A stretch of DNA of 64,000 nt from Bidens hawaiensis (GCA_021521415.1 JAIQDT010001137.1:434001-498000), one strand, 5' to 3'; positions 9,001 to 20,935 are shown, counted from the stretch's first letter. Notes: generated from the sequence alone by a model not told the origin. A program made the numbers and translations.

Positions 9001-10939
9001 TATAGTATTATCTTCTACAACCTGACTATCTAGATTTTAATCATTCAAAATCACAATCATTTTCAAAACGCGCGTCTAAACACTGTACTTAAGGTAATTA
9101 CTATGATATATTTCAGGCAAGCTATGCACCGGATAGGTCAAGAAGAAGTCATCGTTTCGATGAACATCAGTTTTATGTTAGTGAAAATCTGTATTCAATG
9201 GATTCAGATTCGATCCCTCATGACATATGCAAGCAGACTAAAGGGACCGTCTGGGAACTCATCCCTACCAGCATCCGTCCGCATATGTATTTGTATTTCC
9301 ATCAACAAGAAGGGTTTGAGTTTTTGTGGAACAATTTGGCGGGAACTATTGAGCTCTCAAGATTACAAACACTCGGTCCACGCTGTGATGGCGGTGGTGG
9401 GGGCTGCATTATCTCACATGCTCCTGGCACCGGTAAAACCTTCTTGACCATAGTATTTATCGAGTCATTTCTCAAGAAGTTTCCCAATTGTTGCCCGGTT
9501 ATAGTTGCTCCAGCTAGCATGCTTCTTACATGGGAAGCCGAATTCAAGAAATGGCAAGTTGGGATTTCTTTTATTAACCTTCACAATAATGAACTTTTGA
9601 GAAAAGAAGTGAGCGTTGGTAGTTTGAGACGTAATAAAGACTGGATACGCGCTAGCAAGTTACACGCTTGGAGTAATGGTGGAAGCGTTCTTGGAATAAG
9701 CTACAATTTGTATGAAAAACTAACCGGGAATTCAAACGTAAAGAAAACAAGTCATGAAAAAATAAGAACATGTTTGCTGGCTATGCCGGGACTGGTAGTT
9801 CTTGATGAAGGACACACGCCACGTAATGAAAATAGCAAAATTTGGAACACGCTTTTGAAGCTAGAGACCAAAAACCGAGTTATTTTATCTGGCACCCCGT
9901 TTCAAAACAATTTCAGGGAATTGTTTAACACGCTGCGAATAGTAAGGCCAGCAACCGCCAAAAGTATTGTGAAGAAAAAGTTTTTTGCAGATATGATTCA
10001 ACGGAGGCACATGAAAATATTTAGAGGTAGATCGACTTCTGAAGATATTGAGAGGCTTAAAGAGATCATATCACCTTTTGTTCATGTCCACAAAGGACAT
10101 ATTCTGGAAAGCAAGCTTCCTGGTTTGAAACAAAGTGTTATTCTTTTAAATCCTCCATCATTTCAAAAAAGTTTTATTGAAAATTTGGGAACTTTACCAA
10201 GCACTTTGGAGTATGAACATAAAGTTGCTTTGGTGTCGGTTCATCCGTCATTAATCACCCACTGCTCGTTATCTAAAAAGGAAAAAAACTCGATAAACAA
10301 ACAACTGCTTGAAGATGTGAGACTGCAGCCTGAAGTTGGCGTGAAAACAAGGTTTGTTATAGAGCTGATTCGCCTCAGTCTTTCGTTAAATGAAAAGGTT
10401 TTGATCTTTAGTCAGTATATCCATCCGTCACAGTTGTTAAAAGACCAAATTGCCCATGCTTTTGGTTGGGATGTTGAGAAGGAGGTCATGATCATAAAAG
10501 GAAAGATGCATCAGACGCACAGGCAAATGTCATAAACGCTCTCAACGATCCTAATAGCGATCTAAAAGTGCTATTGGCATCTACAAAATGTTGTTCTGAA
10601 GGGATTCATCTTTATGGTGCTTCTCGGGTGGTTCTTTTGGATGTTGTATGGAACCCGTCTGTAGAAAAACAAGCCATTAGCAGGGCTTATAGGCTTGGTC
10701 AGAAGAAAGTGGTGTACACTTACCACTTGATGGTGGCTGGCACCACTGAGGAGGAGAAGTACGATAGACAGGTGGAGAAATGGCGGTTAGCGGAGATGGT
10801 GTTTTCTTCGGCTTCCGTGGATGATGGGGTACCGAAGAACAAGGTGCAAGTGGATGATAAGATCTTGCTAGAAATGGTGGATAATCAAGAACTTAAAGAT
10901 ATGTTCAAGAAGATCAGGTACCCTGAAAATCAAACTTGA
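6039..10939 (+). CDS. CLSY: CLASSY-type SNF2 helicase-like gene, apparently frameshifted
   Basis: CLASSY proteins are plant SNF2-family remodelers that bring RNA polymerase IV to chromatin for siRNA production and RNA-directed DNA methylation. Exons read by splice sites and frame: 6039-6102 (MNPYNLS, PVAKRTR; possibly noncoding), ~6346-6430, 7175-7273, 7389-7583, 7744-7803, 7882-8651, 8727-8879 and 9117-10939. The N-terminal half is acidic/serine rich. Exon 7 carries the family's CRLCGDV zinc-ribbon-like motif. The last exon has Walker A APGTGKT (~9420-9440), the DEGHTPRN box (~9805), ILSGTPFQNNF (~9885) and the C-terminal GIHLYGASRVVLLD and ISRAYRLGQ motifs. Lesions: a 1-nt frameshift near 10505-10512 puts a stop at 10533 before the last ~130 residues, and exon 2 has an in-frame TGA at 6339 if joined to exon 1; the Met at 6403 is an alternative start. 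Either a decaying gene or a sequence error; CLSY3/4-like is my best subgroup guess. Confidence 0.8.
6625..6915. repeat. GC-rich insertion in CLSY intron 2
   Basis: A block with GGAGGGGCTTTAAAGCC at its left side, a TATG/AG microsatellite (6746-6802), a C9 run (6822) and CCAAAGCCCCCCCCTTCC at its right side stands out from the AT-rich intron. The recurring GGGGCTTT in both orientations suggests a MITE, but I could not fix terminal repeats or a target duplication. Confidence 0.35.
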
Positions 10940-12264
10940 CTTTGATTAAAAGTATTAGTTTTTAAGGTATCGTTTTTGAGTTGTAGCTTATATCAAGAAC
11001 ATAATCTTGAAATTTTGTTATTGTTAGAAAGATCTTGACTTTAGATTCAGCTCTTAAGAAGTTGTATGATCTTGAAACAAATGGCGAGTTGGCGACTGAG
11101 TGATATGTGTATGGTGAGCAGAGGTACCTTGAAAATCAAACGAATAGTTGACAGAAAGTTTTGAGTTCATGGTTCAGTTTAGGAAAATTTTTAAGCAGTT
11201 CTAGATAAACTACAGCTTGATAATCTCAGCCTCATTTTAAATCAACTTGGTAGCTTAATGAGCCTTTATGATCATACATACGTGTAATATATGACTTAAG
11301 AAACATTCAAGAACTCGAAATTATTTGCTGGAAATAATGCTCGCTTAATCTACACGTTAATGTTTAATTTTAAAAGCTAGAGTTATGTGCAAGTTCAAAT
11401 TACTTGATAAGTTGACCAAATTTTAGCTACAGCTTTTTTGGCCATATCCCTCCCTTTGACTTTGAAGTTCTATTGACATTTGTTGACTTTTGACTTTTTT
11501 CTTCTCTTAAACCTATAACGCCATTGACATTTTATAACATTGAGTCCAGACAAGACAAGCTGTTGAATCTAATATATAAACCTGTTTACTTTTAAGCTCC
11601 AATAAATTTATTCAGCTGCTATTTAGATATTTCATTTTGGTCAAATTACCAGTAAAATCCTTTTCTTCTTCTCTTTCTGAATTACACCATTGTCCTAAAC
11701 TAACGGTCACGTTTGTATGACACGTCATCATAACAATCCCAATCATAGCAGCAGCAGCAGCAACTTTCACCATTTGATCCGCTCCATCCTGTCCCAAATG
11801 ATAGCTCTGTCTTGCACAACTCAGTCCACTCTAAGATTTTAAATATTAATTCGTCAAATTATTATTAGTAATAGTTAGATAAATAATAATATTAAACAAC
11901 ACATCCGGTATTAAACTTATTCTAAAGGTTTCATGAGATAGTTTGAAGTTTTAAATTGAGTGTAACTATTATATTTTGTTAAGTATTTGACACTTATATA
12001 AATTAGTTATAATACAATAAGGTATAAGCAAAAAAAAGAATTTCTTTAAAAAGGTTAAGATTATAATCATGGATATGTAATGTGACAATGTTACACCGAA
12101 TCTGGTATAAGGTATTTTTTTTTATATTTATAAAATTTGAAGTCTGATTAAGTTTTAAACACATAAACCTATCAAATAATCATTATTTCAGCCTCTCAAA
12201 AAGAAATAAGGAAAATCATTATAATTAATAAAAAAATACACATTAAGGAAAGAAAAGAAATGAA
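10940..12264. other. intergenic DNA downstream of CLSY
   Basis: The first few hundred bases are probably the CLSY 3' UTR and flank; a fragment at 11102-11150 repeats the GGTACCTTGAAAATCAAAC of the CLSY tail at 10917-10937. The rest is AT-rich without coding signal. The frame at 11612-11797 shows no domain. Confidence 0.5.
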
Positions 12265-13100
12265 ATGAAAGGTGTGTGTTCCATGAAGCTTGATCATAAT
12301 GGTATCAAATATCACAAGTTTAAAAGGGTTAGTCGAAAAGATGATGGTAGTTCCGTAGATGCTACTTTAGACATGATTATTAACAAAAGAAAAGTGTTCA
12401 TGACGAAAAGGGTGATTATTCTATTCCTTTGAAATTCAAATTTGATGATAGTGAAGATGAGATTTCGGGTCAAAAAATGATTAATATAATGTGGAAGACT
12501 TATACGAAAAGATGGATTTTTTGCTTAAATGTGAAGAAATAGGTTCCTACAATATGCCCGCGGTTAGTTTCATTTTAGTTTCAAGTTTATGAGTAACTTG
12601 AAACCAGTTTGTTTTGAAATGAGTTAGTTATACTCTGGTACGTGTCAAAACTCAAAACATGACAGATTGAGGGGTTCGCATGTAAACACTTTTCAGTGAA
12701 CAGATTTAAGAAGTTGTACGAAATAACAATAAAGTTGCAATCTTGATGACAGGTTTGGGAACTAAACTAATTCTTATTGAACTGCAGGCTACCTATGTAC
12801 CAGATAAGTCGGAAAAAAGTCAACTTTTTGTTTAACGCTTTGCATTTAGTAAGGCCAGAAACCACGAGTAAAATATTGAAAGAAAAAGAATTCTCAAACA
12901 TGATTTATCAGAATAATGAAAATAAACATGAAGATATATACAAGCTTAAAGAGATTATTTCACCATTTGTTCTAGTCCACAAAGGGCATGTTCTTGAAAA
13001 CAAGCTTCCCGGTTTGATACAAAGTGTAATTCTACTAAGCCTGCTTCCGTTTCAAGCAGCTTTTATTAAAAACTTGGGAAATTTCACACAGACTTTTGAG
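12265..13100 (+). pseudogene. degenerate CLSY copy 2 (internal fragment)
   Basis: Segment 12315-12560 matches the end of the large acidic CLSY exon (8400-8651), including the exon end and the GTTAGTTT donor, but with frameshifts. After an intron-like gap, 12784-13095 matches the helicase region from LFNTLRIVRP to FIENLGT of the gene at 6-11 kb. The Walker A/DEGH portion is missing. At about 13100 the homology stops and antisense eIF4G sequence begins. Deletions and frameshifts make this a clear pseudogene. Confidence 0.85.
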
Positions 13101-13992
13101 CCAGAGCAGCGTCTCGATGCACCTTCCTTCTTTGCTGCCATTTGTTCTTTCTAAGATCGATTGTGTCTTTTAACATGAACCTGAGTCGAGAAGAAAGTGT
13201 CGTATTATTCGATAATGGAAACACCATATCAAAATAAATATCCATGTGTTCTTTAGCTTTTGGATGATCAATCATCTCCCCGATTGTACTCAATAATATA
13301 CAAAACGCCTCGATATCTTCCTCATCAGGATTACGGTTCTTCTGATTAAAGCCCAACAATTTCTTTATGCATTCGTGCATAATTCTTTCTGTCAACATTC
13401 TTTTCTTGTATAACTCCCCAAGAAGCCTAAAATTACCCAACATTCGTCTTCTTGCCTTGACTCGTGCTTCTTCTCGTTCTTCATCCGTCTGCATAAATTC
13501 ACCTTCTCCTTCAGTTCTATTCGCTTCTTCTTCTTCTCTCTCTCGTCTTTTAAATTCCTCTTGGCATTTATTCAGTAATAATCTCTTAAACGTTATCTTC
13601 TCATAATCAACACCAAAAGCAGGTATTCCACAGCTAAACGGGAACAAAGATGGGCATACATTCCAACAAATGTCGGTTCCATTAAAGCCCTATCAAATAT
13701 TTGACCAGTCATACCAGACAGAGTATCTGCATTGTCAATATTGACTTGTTTGACTTGATCAAACAGTTTTTCAAAGTTCTGTGGGGTCAACTTGTTTAGA
13801 ATACTTCTCACTCGTCTTTGTTTCGCTTGTTCCTCGTCTGTTACTTTACCAACTTTATACTTCTTTTCGGCTTTATGCAACATTGGATTTGGAGCGTGAG
13901 GAGATGCCATTAATCCCTTCTGATAACCAGTAGCGTGATGCCACCTGTCTGAATCAGAGTTCATACGCTGCAACTGCGGGCCAGTGGACTGA
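13100..13992 (-). pseudogene. eIF4G fragment (MIF4G region), copy C
   Basis: The minus strand encodes an eIF4G segment from RMNSDSDRWHHATGYQKGL through KLTPQNFEKLFDQVKQVN to DTIDLRKNKWQQRRKV, the linker and MIF4G domain that bind eIF4A and RNA in the full protein. The frame shifts at about 13600-13640, where CLAVE is followed by a new frame. A short deletion removes the residues between KV and VHRDA relative to both full copies. It matches only the interior of the large eIF4G exon and is joined directly to the CLSY fragment, so it cannot encode a full factor. Confidence 0.9.
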
Positions 13993-14169
13993 AGAACAAG
14001 GTGACTGCAACAAACGATGGATCATATAATCAAATTAGTTAATATTTTTGCCTGAATCTGATACGGTCCAAATACCACATGGTTGTCGAATAAACCATAT
14101 CAGAAACAGCAGTTAATCTTGTTAATTTCCATTTGTTCACTGTGAATAATATATCATGTATGATTCTTC

Positions 14170-14790
14170 TTTTTAGGGGTGAGCAAGAAACGGTTCGGAA
14201 CCGCCAGAACCGAAAGAGTGCCTCGGAACCGTTAACGTGTGCTACCTTACGGTTCTCGGTTCTCAGTATTTGCATTAAACGGTTCCCGGTTCGGTTCCGG
14301 GTATAACCAACGGTTCTAGACATGGAACCAAAGAACCAGAGTAGTAAAAACTTTTTAAATAAATTTACCAATCCTCATTTTTTATACCCCATTTTTTATA
14401 GGGTAACTTATTATCCAGCATCCATTCAATAATTCTTTAATTCATATATTCTTTCTTTGCGTTCAATATCTAGCAGCAGTCAAGATCAATTTTGATTCAA
14501 GCTTTCAAGGTAATATAGTATACAAGGATATGATCTTCCTTTAATCTATTGCCACAAATGATTTATTTAACTTTAACAATTCATGTTGTAATCTAAATTA
14601 ATTTTACCATGAAAGAAGACTTACAATTTTATAAACTTGTGCAATTTTCAAAATTTGACCAACTCATTTGATAAATAAACAACCGAACCAGTTCTAGCAT
14701 AGAACCAATTAGTGAGAACCGACTTTACTGGTTCTGGAACCGAACCGACTTACTATAATAGGTTCCGATTCCGGTACCACCACCACCACT
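14170..14790. repeat. ACGGTTCGG-rich dispersed repeat
   Basis: Variants of AACGGTTC, GGAACCG and GGTTCCGG recur at 14187-14340 and again at 14685-14785, with an AT-rich centre. The left edge GGGGTGAGCAAGAAACGG is a form I recall from many plant genomes as a MITE-like repeat. Precise ends were not resolved. Confidence 0.45.
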
Positions 14791-15360
14791 ACTACTAGAT
14801 TTACCTTTAAAAACAGCATGCAGTAGTGTTTATGGTATCTCTAACAAACACTAGCTACTTTCTTCTATCCACAAATTAATTGCTTCAGATAGATCATGGA
14901 ATGGAAGACACAACTTTACTTTACTTTACTTTACTTTAGGGTAGTTATTCATAATTATACTGCTCCGTATATTAAAGCAAGTTGACGTGAAACTGTAGCG
15001 TCGTTTACACTGCTTATTCTTAACTAGTTGATTCCACCGCGCTTCGCAACGGGCATTTGTTTAGTATCAGCTCGATTCGTAGATAAAAAAACACATTGCA
15101 AGGTATATTCTAAAATCACATAAAGTTTACGTTATTGTATCGTATCGTAACATTTCATATTTAATTAGTTAAATATTATAATTAACAAAATATAATACTA
15201 AATTCAACAATTTAAAAAATTTTGTTATTGCTTGAACATAATGCTTTATTATGCCTTTTTACATAGCTCCATTGGAATTAATAAGATTAAAAATAAAAAA
15301 AGAAAAAGAAGAAGAAGAATTAAAGAACCAAAGTAACAAAAAAGTTATTATCCAAAACGG
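14791..15360. other. intergenic DNA with a Helitron-like 3' end on the minus strand
   Basis: There is no gene signal. At 15022-15055 the minus strand reads a GC-rich hairpin (CCCGTTGCGAAGCGCGG) followed closely by CAACTAG and a T, the structure expected at a Helitron 3' end (stem-loop, then CTRR, inserted before T). The matching 5' TC end was not identified. Confidence 0.45.
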
Positions 15361-15890
15361 AAGGGATTAGCATGCAAACATGATCAGAAAGAAATAAAAA
15401 GTGTACCATCTAAAGTTACATGGACTAAATATGCTAATATTAAACTTGTACTATAGCAGTTATCTATGTTGTCGATATCGCCGATATATCAGTGATATAT
15501 CGGTTATCGGTCCCTTGGAGATATATAAATCAAAATATCGGTTCAGAATGTCAGTAATATCAATGATATCGACCGATATTGGACTAATGTTTTACCGATA
15601 TATCACAAATATTTTCGATATAAGTGTTTTACGAATTATTACTGTAAAATTGCTATATATATGAACTTTTTATGATATTAATATTATCGATATCTCACTG
15701 TGATAATCGATATCTCAGATATCGGTCCTTGAGATATCGGTACTTGACCGATATCCGATATTTTTCCGCATTAACTGCTTAAGCAGTTATGTTTAGAATG
15801 CAAAAATGATCATAAAAGACAAAAAGTGTATCATCTCAAAATTACAAGGACCAAATATGCTAATATTAAACTTGTAATGTAGCAACTATG
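15361..15890. repeat. ATATCG-rich insert flanked by ~100-bp direct repeats
   Basis: Left copy 15363-15460 and right copy 15797-15890 share GCTAATATTAAACTTGTA and a long, slightly diverged upstream stretch in the same orientation. Between them (about 15460-15795) is a block dense in GATATCG/CGATATC and TATCGGT motifs in both orientations, so the block can fold on itself. It contains no coding frame. The arrangement fits a tandem duplication or a MITE inserted in a repeated sequence. Confidence 0.6.
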
Positions 15891-16886
15891 TTTCCTATAA
15901 TATATACAATAATAAAATGTTACGATGTGGTAAAGGCTTCTTACCTACTTTAGTTCTTTGTTATTTTAAGAATTAATTTTTGGCCTTAATGAGTTTTATA
16001 ATGATATTTTGCTCTTTCACTAATAAAATCTTGAAGTTTCAAATAAAAGTAGCATAACATTTTATAAACAAACGCTAATTTTTAAATGAAAGCCTGATGG
16101 GAGCACTACTTCACCGGAATTCGATAATATCCGATGTTCAAAACACTTATGTTTACTTTTTAACTTTTGAAAAGGTATAAACATTCGTTGATTGTGTGTT
16201 TACATTGGATAGTGTTGCCATGAAGCACGGCTTTTTAACCACTAGTATATATATTAAAGAAAAGGCCGGTGGAACTATAGCAATCTTTAGAACCCTTTTC
16301 ACTTTTAGGCTTCAACTTTATTTGGCCGCCTTTAAAAAGTTTTATTTTGGTTAGATTATACCATAAAGTCAAAGCATTTAGTCCCAATAGCATATCAAAA
16401 TATGTCTCCGGGGATGAGGGTGTATGGGTATTTATGGCGGGACGAAGAATAAAATGGATCAATGAGGGAGTCATGTCAAAAATTAGTAGTTTATGAAGAT
16501 TTATCATTTAGGCCAAAATTATTGTTGGGTTGCCAACTAATTGACAAAAAAAATAAAAAAGAAAATCTTTTAAATCCATAACCCGGTCGTGTTACCAACC
16601 TAGCTCAAAACCCAATTCCTTGCCACATGGTGCATTACTATTGGTTTGGTATTTAAATCTTTTATATGTTTTTCTTCTAAACAATTAATTTCACATATAT
16701 TTTATTTATATAACAAGTTGTCTTATTAAACTTTTTTTTAAAAATCTAAAAACACGGTCAGTTTTGTGTTTTTTTAATGAACATTTTGATATAAGTTTTA
16801 TTAAAAACGGAGTACTTTTAAATTTGTAGTTTTTTAATATGAGTTTGTAAATTTTTGTTTTGTTAAATTTTATTAAAAACATAGTA
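15891..16886. other. AT-rich intergenic DNA
   Basis: No gene or clear element was seen. The minus frame at 16235-16507 has no recognisable domain. Confidence 0.5.
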
Positions 16887-17164
16887 CATTTAAGTGGGTG
16901 AAGTTATTTTACAAATGATAATAAAAATGAGAAGTATGAGAAGCCATAAATAATTGACATGTGTCAAGTAGAGACAAAAAAAGGGTATAAAGATAATTGT
17001 AAACATTTTCTCTCTTCACATGCAAGGCACATGTTAATACCCACATCATTTTAAAACGTTTATAACTTTTTCGTATGATATTTTTAAAAAAAATCAGCAT
17101 AATAACAAGCGTTTTTTATCTTTAATATGAGTATGATTTTTGTTATATAAAATTTAAAACAAAA

Positions 17165-17585
17165 ATCACGTCATTGTGTCTTTTCGCACACCATTATGTC
17201 TTTTTCGCTTATCATTGTGTTTTTTTTCGTCATTGTGTCTTTTCGCACATCATTGTGTCTTTTCGCTTATAATTGTGTCTTTTTTTGGTCATTGTGTCTT
17301 TTCGCACACCATTGTGTCTTTTCGCTTATAATTGTGTCTTTTTTTGGTCATTGTGTCTTTTCGCACACCATTGTGTCTTTTCGCTTATAATTGTGTCTTT
17401 TTTCGTCATTGTGTCTTTTCGCACACCATTGTGTCTTTTCGCTTATCATTGTGTCTTTTTTCGTCATTGTGTCTTTTTTCTTCATTGTGTCTTTTCGCAT
17501 ATCATTGTGTCTTTTCGCACACCATTGTATCTTTTTTCGCCATTGTGTCTTTTCGCACACCATTGTGTCTTTTTTCGCCATTAAT
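17165..17585 (+). repeat. tandem array of CATTGTGTCTTTTCGCACAC-type units
   Basis: About 20 units of CATTGTGTCTTTT followed by CGCACAC, CGCTTAT, TTGGT or CGT fill this segment; the last bases of the unit alternate between a few variants. Frames such as LCLFAYNCVF across it are repeat artefacts. Confidence 0.95.
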
Positions 17586-17800
17586 ACATGTTACACAATA
17601 ACTTGAAACGTAAAACACAATGGTGAATACGTATAAAACAATGACATAAAACGTAAGACACAATGGCGAATACGTATAACACAATGGCCTAAAACGTAAC
17701 ACACAATGTTGAATATATATAACACAATGACTTAAAATGTAAAACACAATGGAAACAACATATTATACAATGACACAATGAACAACAAAAAAACACAATT
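17586..17800 (+). repeat. inverted-sense ACACAATGG-type repeat array
   Basis: Units of roughly ACACAATGRC plus GAATACGTATA or TAAAACGTA continue the array in the opposite sense: ACACAATG is the complement of CATTGTGT. Together with 17165-17585 this makes the interior of the foldback element itself largely self-complementary. Confidence 0.8.
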
Positions 17801-18130
17801 AAAAACCCATTAATTTTATTTTTATTTTTATATAACAATATGATACTCATATTAAAGATAAAAAACGTTTATTATTATGGTGAATTTTTTTTTTTAAAAT
17901 AATGTCGTATGAAAAAATTATGGACATTTTAAATGATGGGGGAATTGGCATGTGCCTTGTATGTGGAGAGAGTAAGTCAACAAATTTGGGTTATTACCTT
18001 AATGCCCCTTTCATCAATTTTTATTTATTAAATTAATCTCAGTCATTCAAATCTAAGATCAATGGACTGGATACATTCTCACCCTTCTCATTTTTGTTGT
18101 CATTTGTATTTTAACTTTACCCCATTTAAG

Positions 18131-19390
18131 GAAATTTGATGAACGTAACTCTTTTTTAAATTTTTTTTGTACTTAAAATAATATTGTTTAAAAAAGATGA
18201 ACATTTTATTATTTATAATAATTTTTAAAGAGTAAATTAAAATTTAAATAAGATATATGTAATAAAAAAATGGTTTGGGTTAGGTTGGGAAAGAAAGTGA
18301 AAAGTTGGATTGTTTAGTTGGAAAAGATAAAAATTAGTTTTTTTTATTAAAAGTTGGTATCGCCTTTCTCTTTCTTTCTTCAGGCTTCCCTTAGCCGGAT
18401 AACCAACCCGGGGTGATGGTGGCGGACCAGCGGTGCACCCGCGAACCAAATTCAACCTGAGGGCGAACCCAAGGGACAGCCCGGGTTCCCTCATATGATA
18501 ATAGCATCAATAGCCTTCACAATTGGACCCCGATCCACTCTACATACAAATAGTAATTGTCAAATACAATGCCTACACTTACATATCCATCCACCTTCAC
18601 AATCATCACACCATAATACCAGATAAATCACACTTGTTCCACAATCTATTACCACATTAAGTATACATATTAAGAATACTAAACATCAAATTTGGTATTA
18701 AACTTATTTTAAAGGTTTCAGAAGATTGTTTGAAGTTTCCAACTAAGTTTGATTATTATGTTAAATATTTAGTAGTTATTTAAATCTCCCTATTCTAATA
18801 AGGTAAAATAATTGTAGACATTTGTCATCTTTTGGTTAATTTTTACAATTTTTCCCCTCCAGAACTGAGATCTTAATTATGTAATTGATAATAATTATCC
18901 GTTTTCCTTTTACACTTTATTTATATTATATCTATACATTTTTATAAAAATAATTATTAACATATTATTTTACTTTATATTCCAAAATACTTGGTGAAAT
19001 CCAAAAATAACAACAAACTATGTTTGTCAAAGACTGAAAAGAATATAATTTCAAATGTTATCATTATTATGTATATTATAGAAGTTTGTAAAGAAAAACA
19101 AAAGTCAATTCTATTTTCATTTTACAAAGTACTTTTCTATCATTAAATTATAAATATATGTTTAAAAGTCAATCCATTTTTTGAAAATCAGTCCAATTAT
19201 CTATTATTTTTATTATTATTGTAAATTGTCATATTAATTTATAAATTATAAATATATGCTTTAAATATATCCATTTTTTTTTCTATTAATTTATAAACTA
19301 TATATAGGTTAAAATGTAATGATAGTATATACCAATCACTTTCAGACATAACGAAGTTTATCATATTTAATTTCTTAGTTTTTTTTATCA
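18131..19390. other. AT-rich intergenic DNA
   Basis: No gene was detected. A short GC-rich stretch at 18375-18490 gives a minus-strand frame (18237-18494) with no domain. Confidence 0.5.
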
Positions 19391-19804
19391 AGGATTGTAA
19401 GGCCCCGTTACCGGTAGCCCTACTTTCGTGTTGGATTTACTCATAAACGCAGTTCTAAATATCAGAGTTAATTAAAACATTCGCGGAATATAAAAGCTTT
19501 CATAAAACATTTCATAACAAAACACGTCTTGTCTTAAAACATCATTTTGTCTTTCAAAATAACGAAACATTAAACTTAAACGTCTTGAGTCTTCTGATGC
19601 CAGCCTCTTATTCAGTGCCACGTGTCTCCTCAAGCGAGCTGCCTCATCCTACTCATCTGCGTGCATACTAAAAGTCAGCTACGCTGAGTGAGTTCTAGTT
19701 AATCATACACTATACAATACACATAAACTTATATTCTTTCATTCATACTTTCATACTTTCTTTTGTATTAACTTACTTTCATATCTTACGTTATAAAGAG
19801 CATT

Positions 19805-20070
19805 ACGCCCTACATTCCTCGAGTATTATTAGGGCTCGGTACCCTCCTTCCTCGAGTATTATTAGGGCTCGGTACCCTCCTTCCTCGAGTATTATTAGGG
19901 CTCGGTACCCTCTTTCCTCGAGTATTATTAGGGCTCGGTACCCTCTTTCCTCGAATATTAGTAGGGTTCGGTTCCCTAGTTCTCGAATATTAGTAGGGTT
20001 CGATTCCCTCTTCGTTACCATACAACCATACATCATACCTCGAGTATTATTAGGGCCCGGTACCCTCTTC
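19805..20070. repeat. 33-bp tandem array in solo LTR 1
   Basis: The unit CTCGAGTATTATTAGGGCTC plus GGTACCCTCCTTC is repeated about five times with little variation, followed by diverged and interrupted copies. The 33-bp period keeps one frame open on the minus strand (LIILEERGYRA repeats), which is not a gene. Confidence 0.9.
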
Positions 20071-20654
20071 GTAACCATACAACCATCCTTTCCTTATTTT
20101 ATTAACTTTATCACATTCATACACATAAGCATACATATCATACTTACCTTATACTTAGCGTTACAACCTGACAGTACGTGCAATATCCGAAGATCGTTCA
20201 CGTACCGTCAAGCCATCATTCATACATATCACATCATTCACATAAGGCATACACTTATCTCTTAGGATAAGCGTATTAACAAACATATCGAGTATGCACA
20301 CAGCCCCGAAAGCATAACACATAATTGGGGCTAGAAACTCACATGAATCCTGTTACGCTCTCCGTTAATAGTTATTCCCTTCTTGAGCTGTGCACGGCTA
20401 ACTGTATAATATTTACACGTATCAATTAACTACTACTACTCATGTTGTATTTCTATCTTTATATGACCCACAACGAACGGGGGTCCGGGGGCAGCGCCCC
20501 TGGCAGCGGGGTCTAGGGGCGGCAGCCCCTAGCAGGGTCCAAGGGGCAGAGCCCCTGGCTGGGGTCGAGCTGCCAGGTCAGCTTGGAAAAATTTTATTTC
20601 CATTAACTGTCTTAACACATTTTCCATTAGGTTTTTAATTTATTTTCTAAGCGA

Positions 20655-20935
20655 ACTTAACTTTAGGCGAAGTTAAACCTTAAGCGAACTTAGTTTTAGG
20701 CGAAGTTATCTGTTAGGCGAACTTGGCCTTAGGCGAAGTTATCAATTAGGCGAACTTGGCCTTAGGCGAAGTTACCAGTTAGGCGAACTTGGCCTTAGGC
20801 GAAGTTATCAATTAGGCGAACTTGGCCTTAGGCGAAGTTACCAGTTAGGCGAACTTGGCCGTAGGCGAAGTTAAGCCTTGAAGGCGAAGTTAAGCTTTGA
20901 AGGCGAAGTTAAGCTTTCGCAGGCGAAGTTACCCA
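20655..20935. repeat. GGCGAACTT/GGCGAAGTT array in solo LTR 1
   Basis: GGCGAACTT and GGCGAAGTT alternate, with an overall ~33-bp period in the best-ordered part (20715-20865). The same motif in the opposite sense occurs in the related solo LTR at 52830-53055, so the array is a family feature. Confidence 0.9.

Larger units (their letters stand above)
16895..18122. mobile_element. foldback DNA element with ~260-300-bp inverted arms
   Basis: The left arm (16895-17165) and right arm (17815-18122) are inverted copies. The ends are TGGGTGAAGTTATTTTAC and GTATTTTAACTTTACCC. CATTTAAG stands immediately outside both ends (16887-16894 and 18123-18130), a perfect 8-bp target duplication. The interior is a tandem array of a ~19-20-bp unit. 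No transposase frame is present, so it is non-autonomous; long TIRs and an 8-bp duplication fit a hAT-like or Mutator-like origin. Confidence 0.85.

Noticed and set aside
16160..16226. Possible Helitron 3' end (GCACGGC then ACCACTAGT)
   Set aside because: The stem is short and irregular, and no sibling copy or 5' end is visible in the window.
17196..17606. Overlapping frames rich in CLFAYNCVF / KRHNDMRKDTM on both strands
   Set aside because: Products of the CATTGTGTC tandem array; open on several frames at once and with no gene context.
17165..17800. Possible CRISPR-like array (regular short repeats)
   Set aside because: Plant DNA; units are directly adjacent without unique spacers and lie inside an inverted-repeat transposable element.
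19803..20078. 91-aa minus-strand frame of LIILEERGYRA repeats
   Set aside because: A 33-bp tandem array in a solo LTR keeps the frame open.
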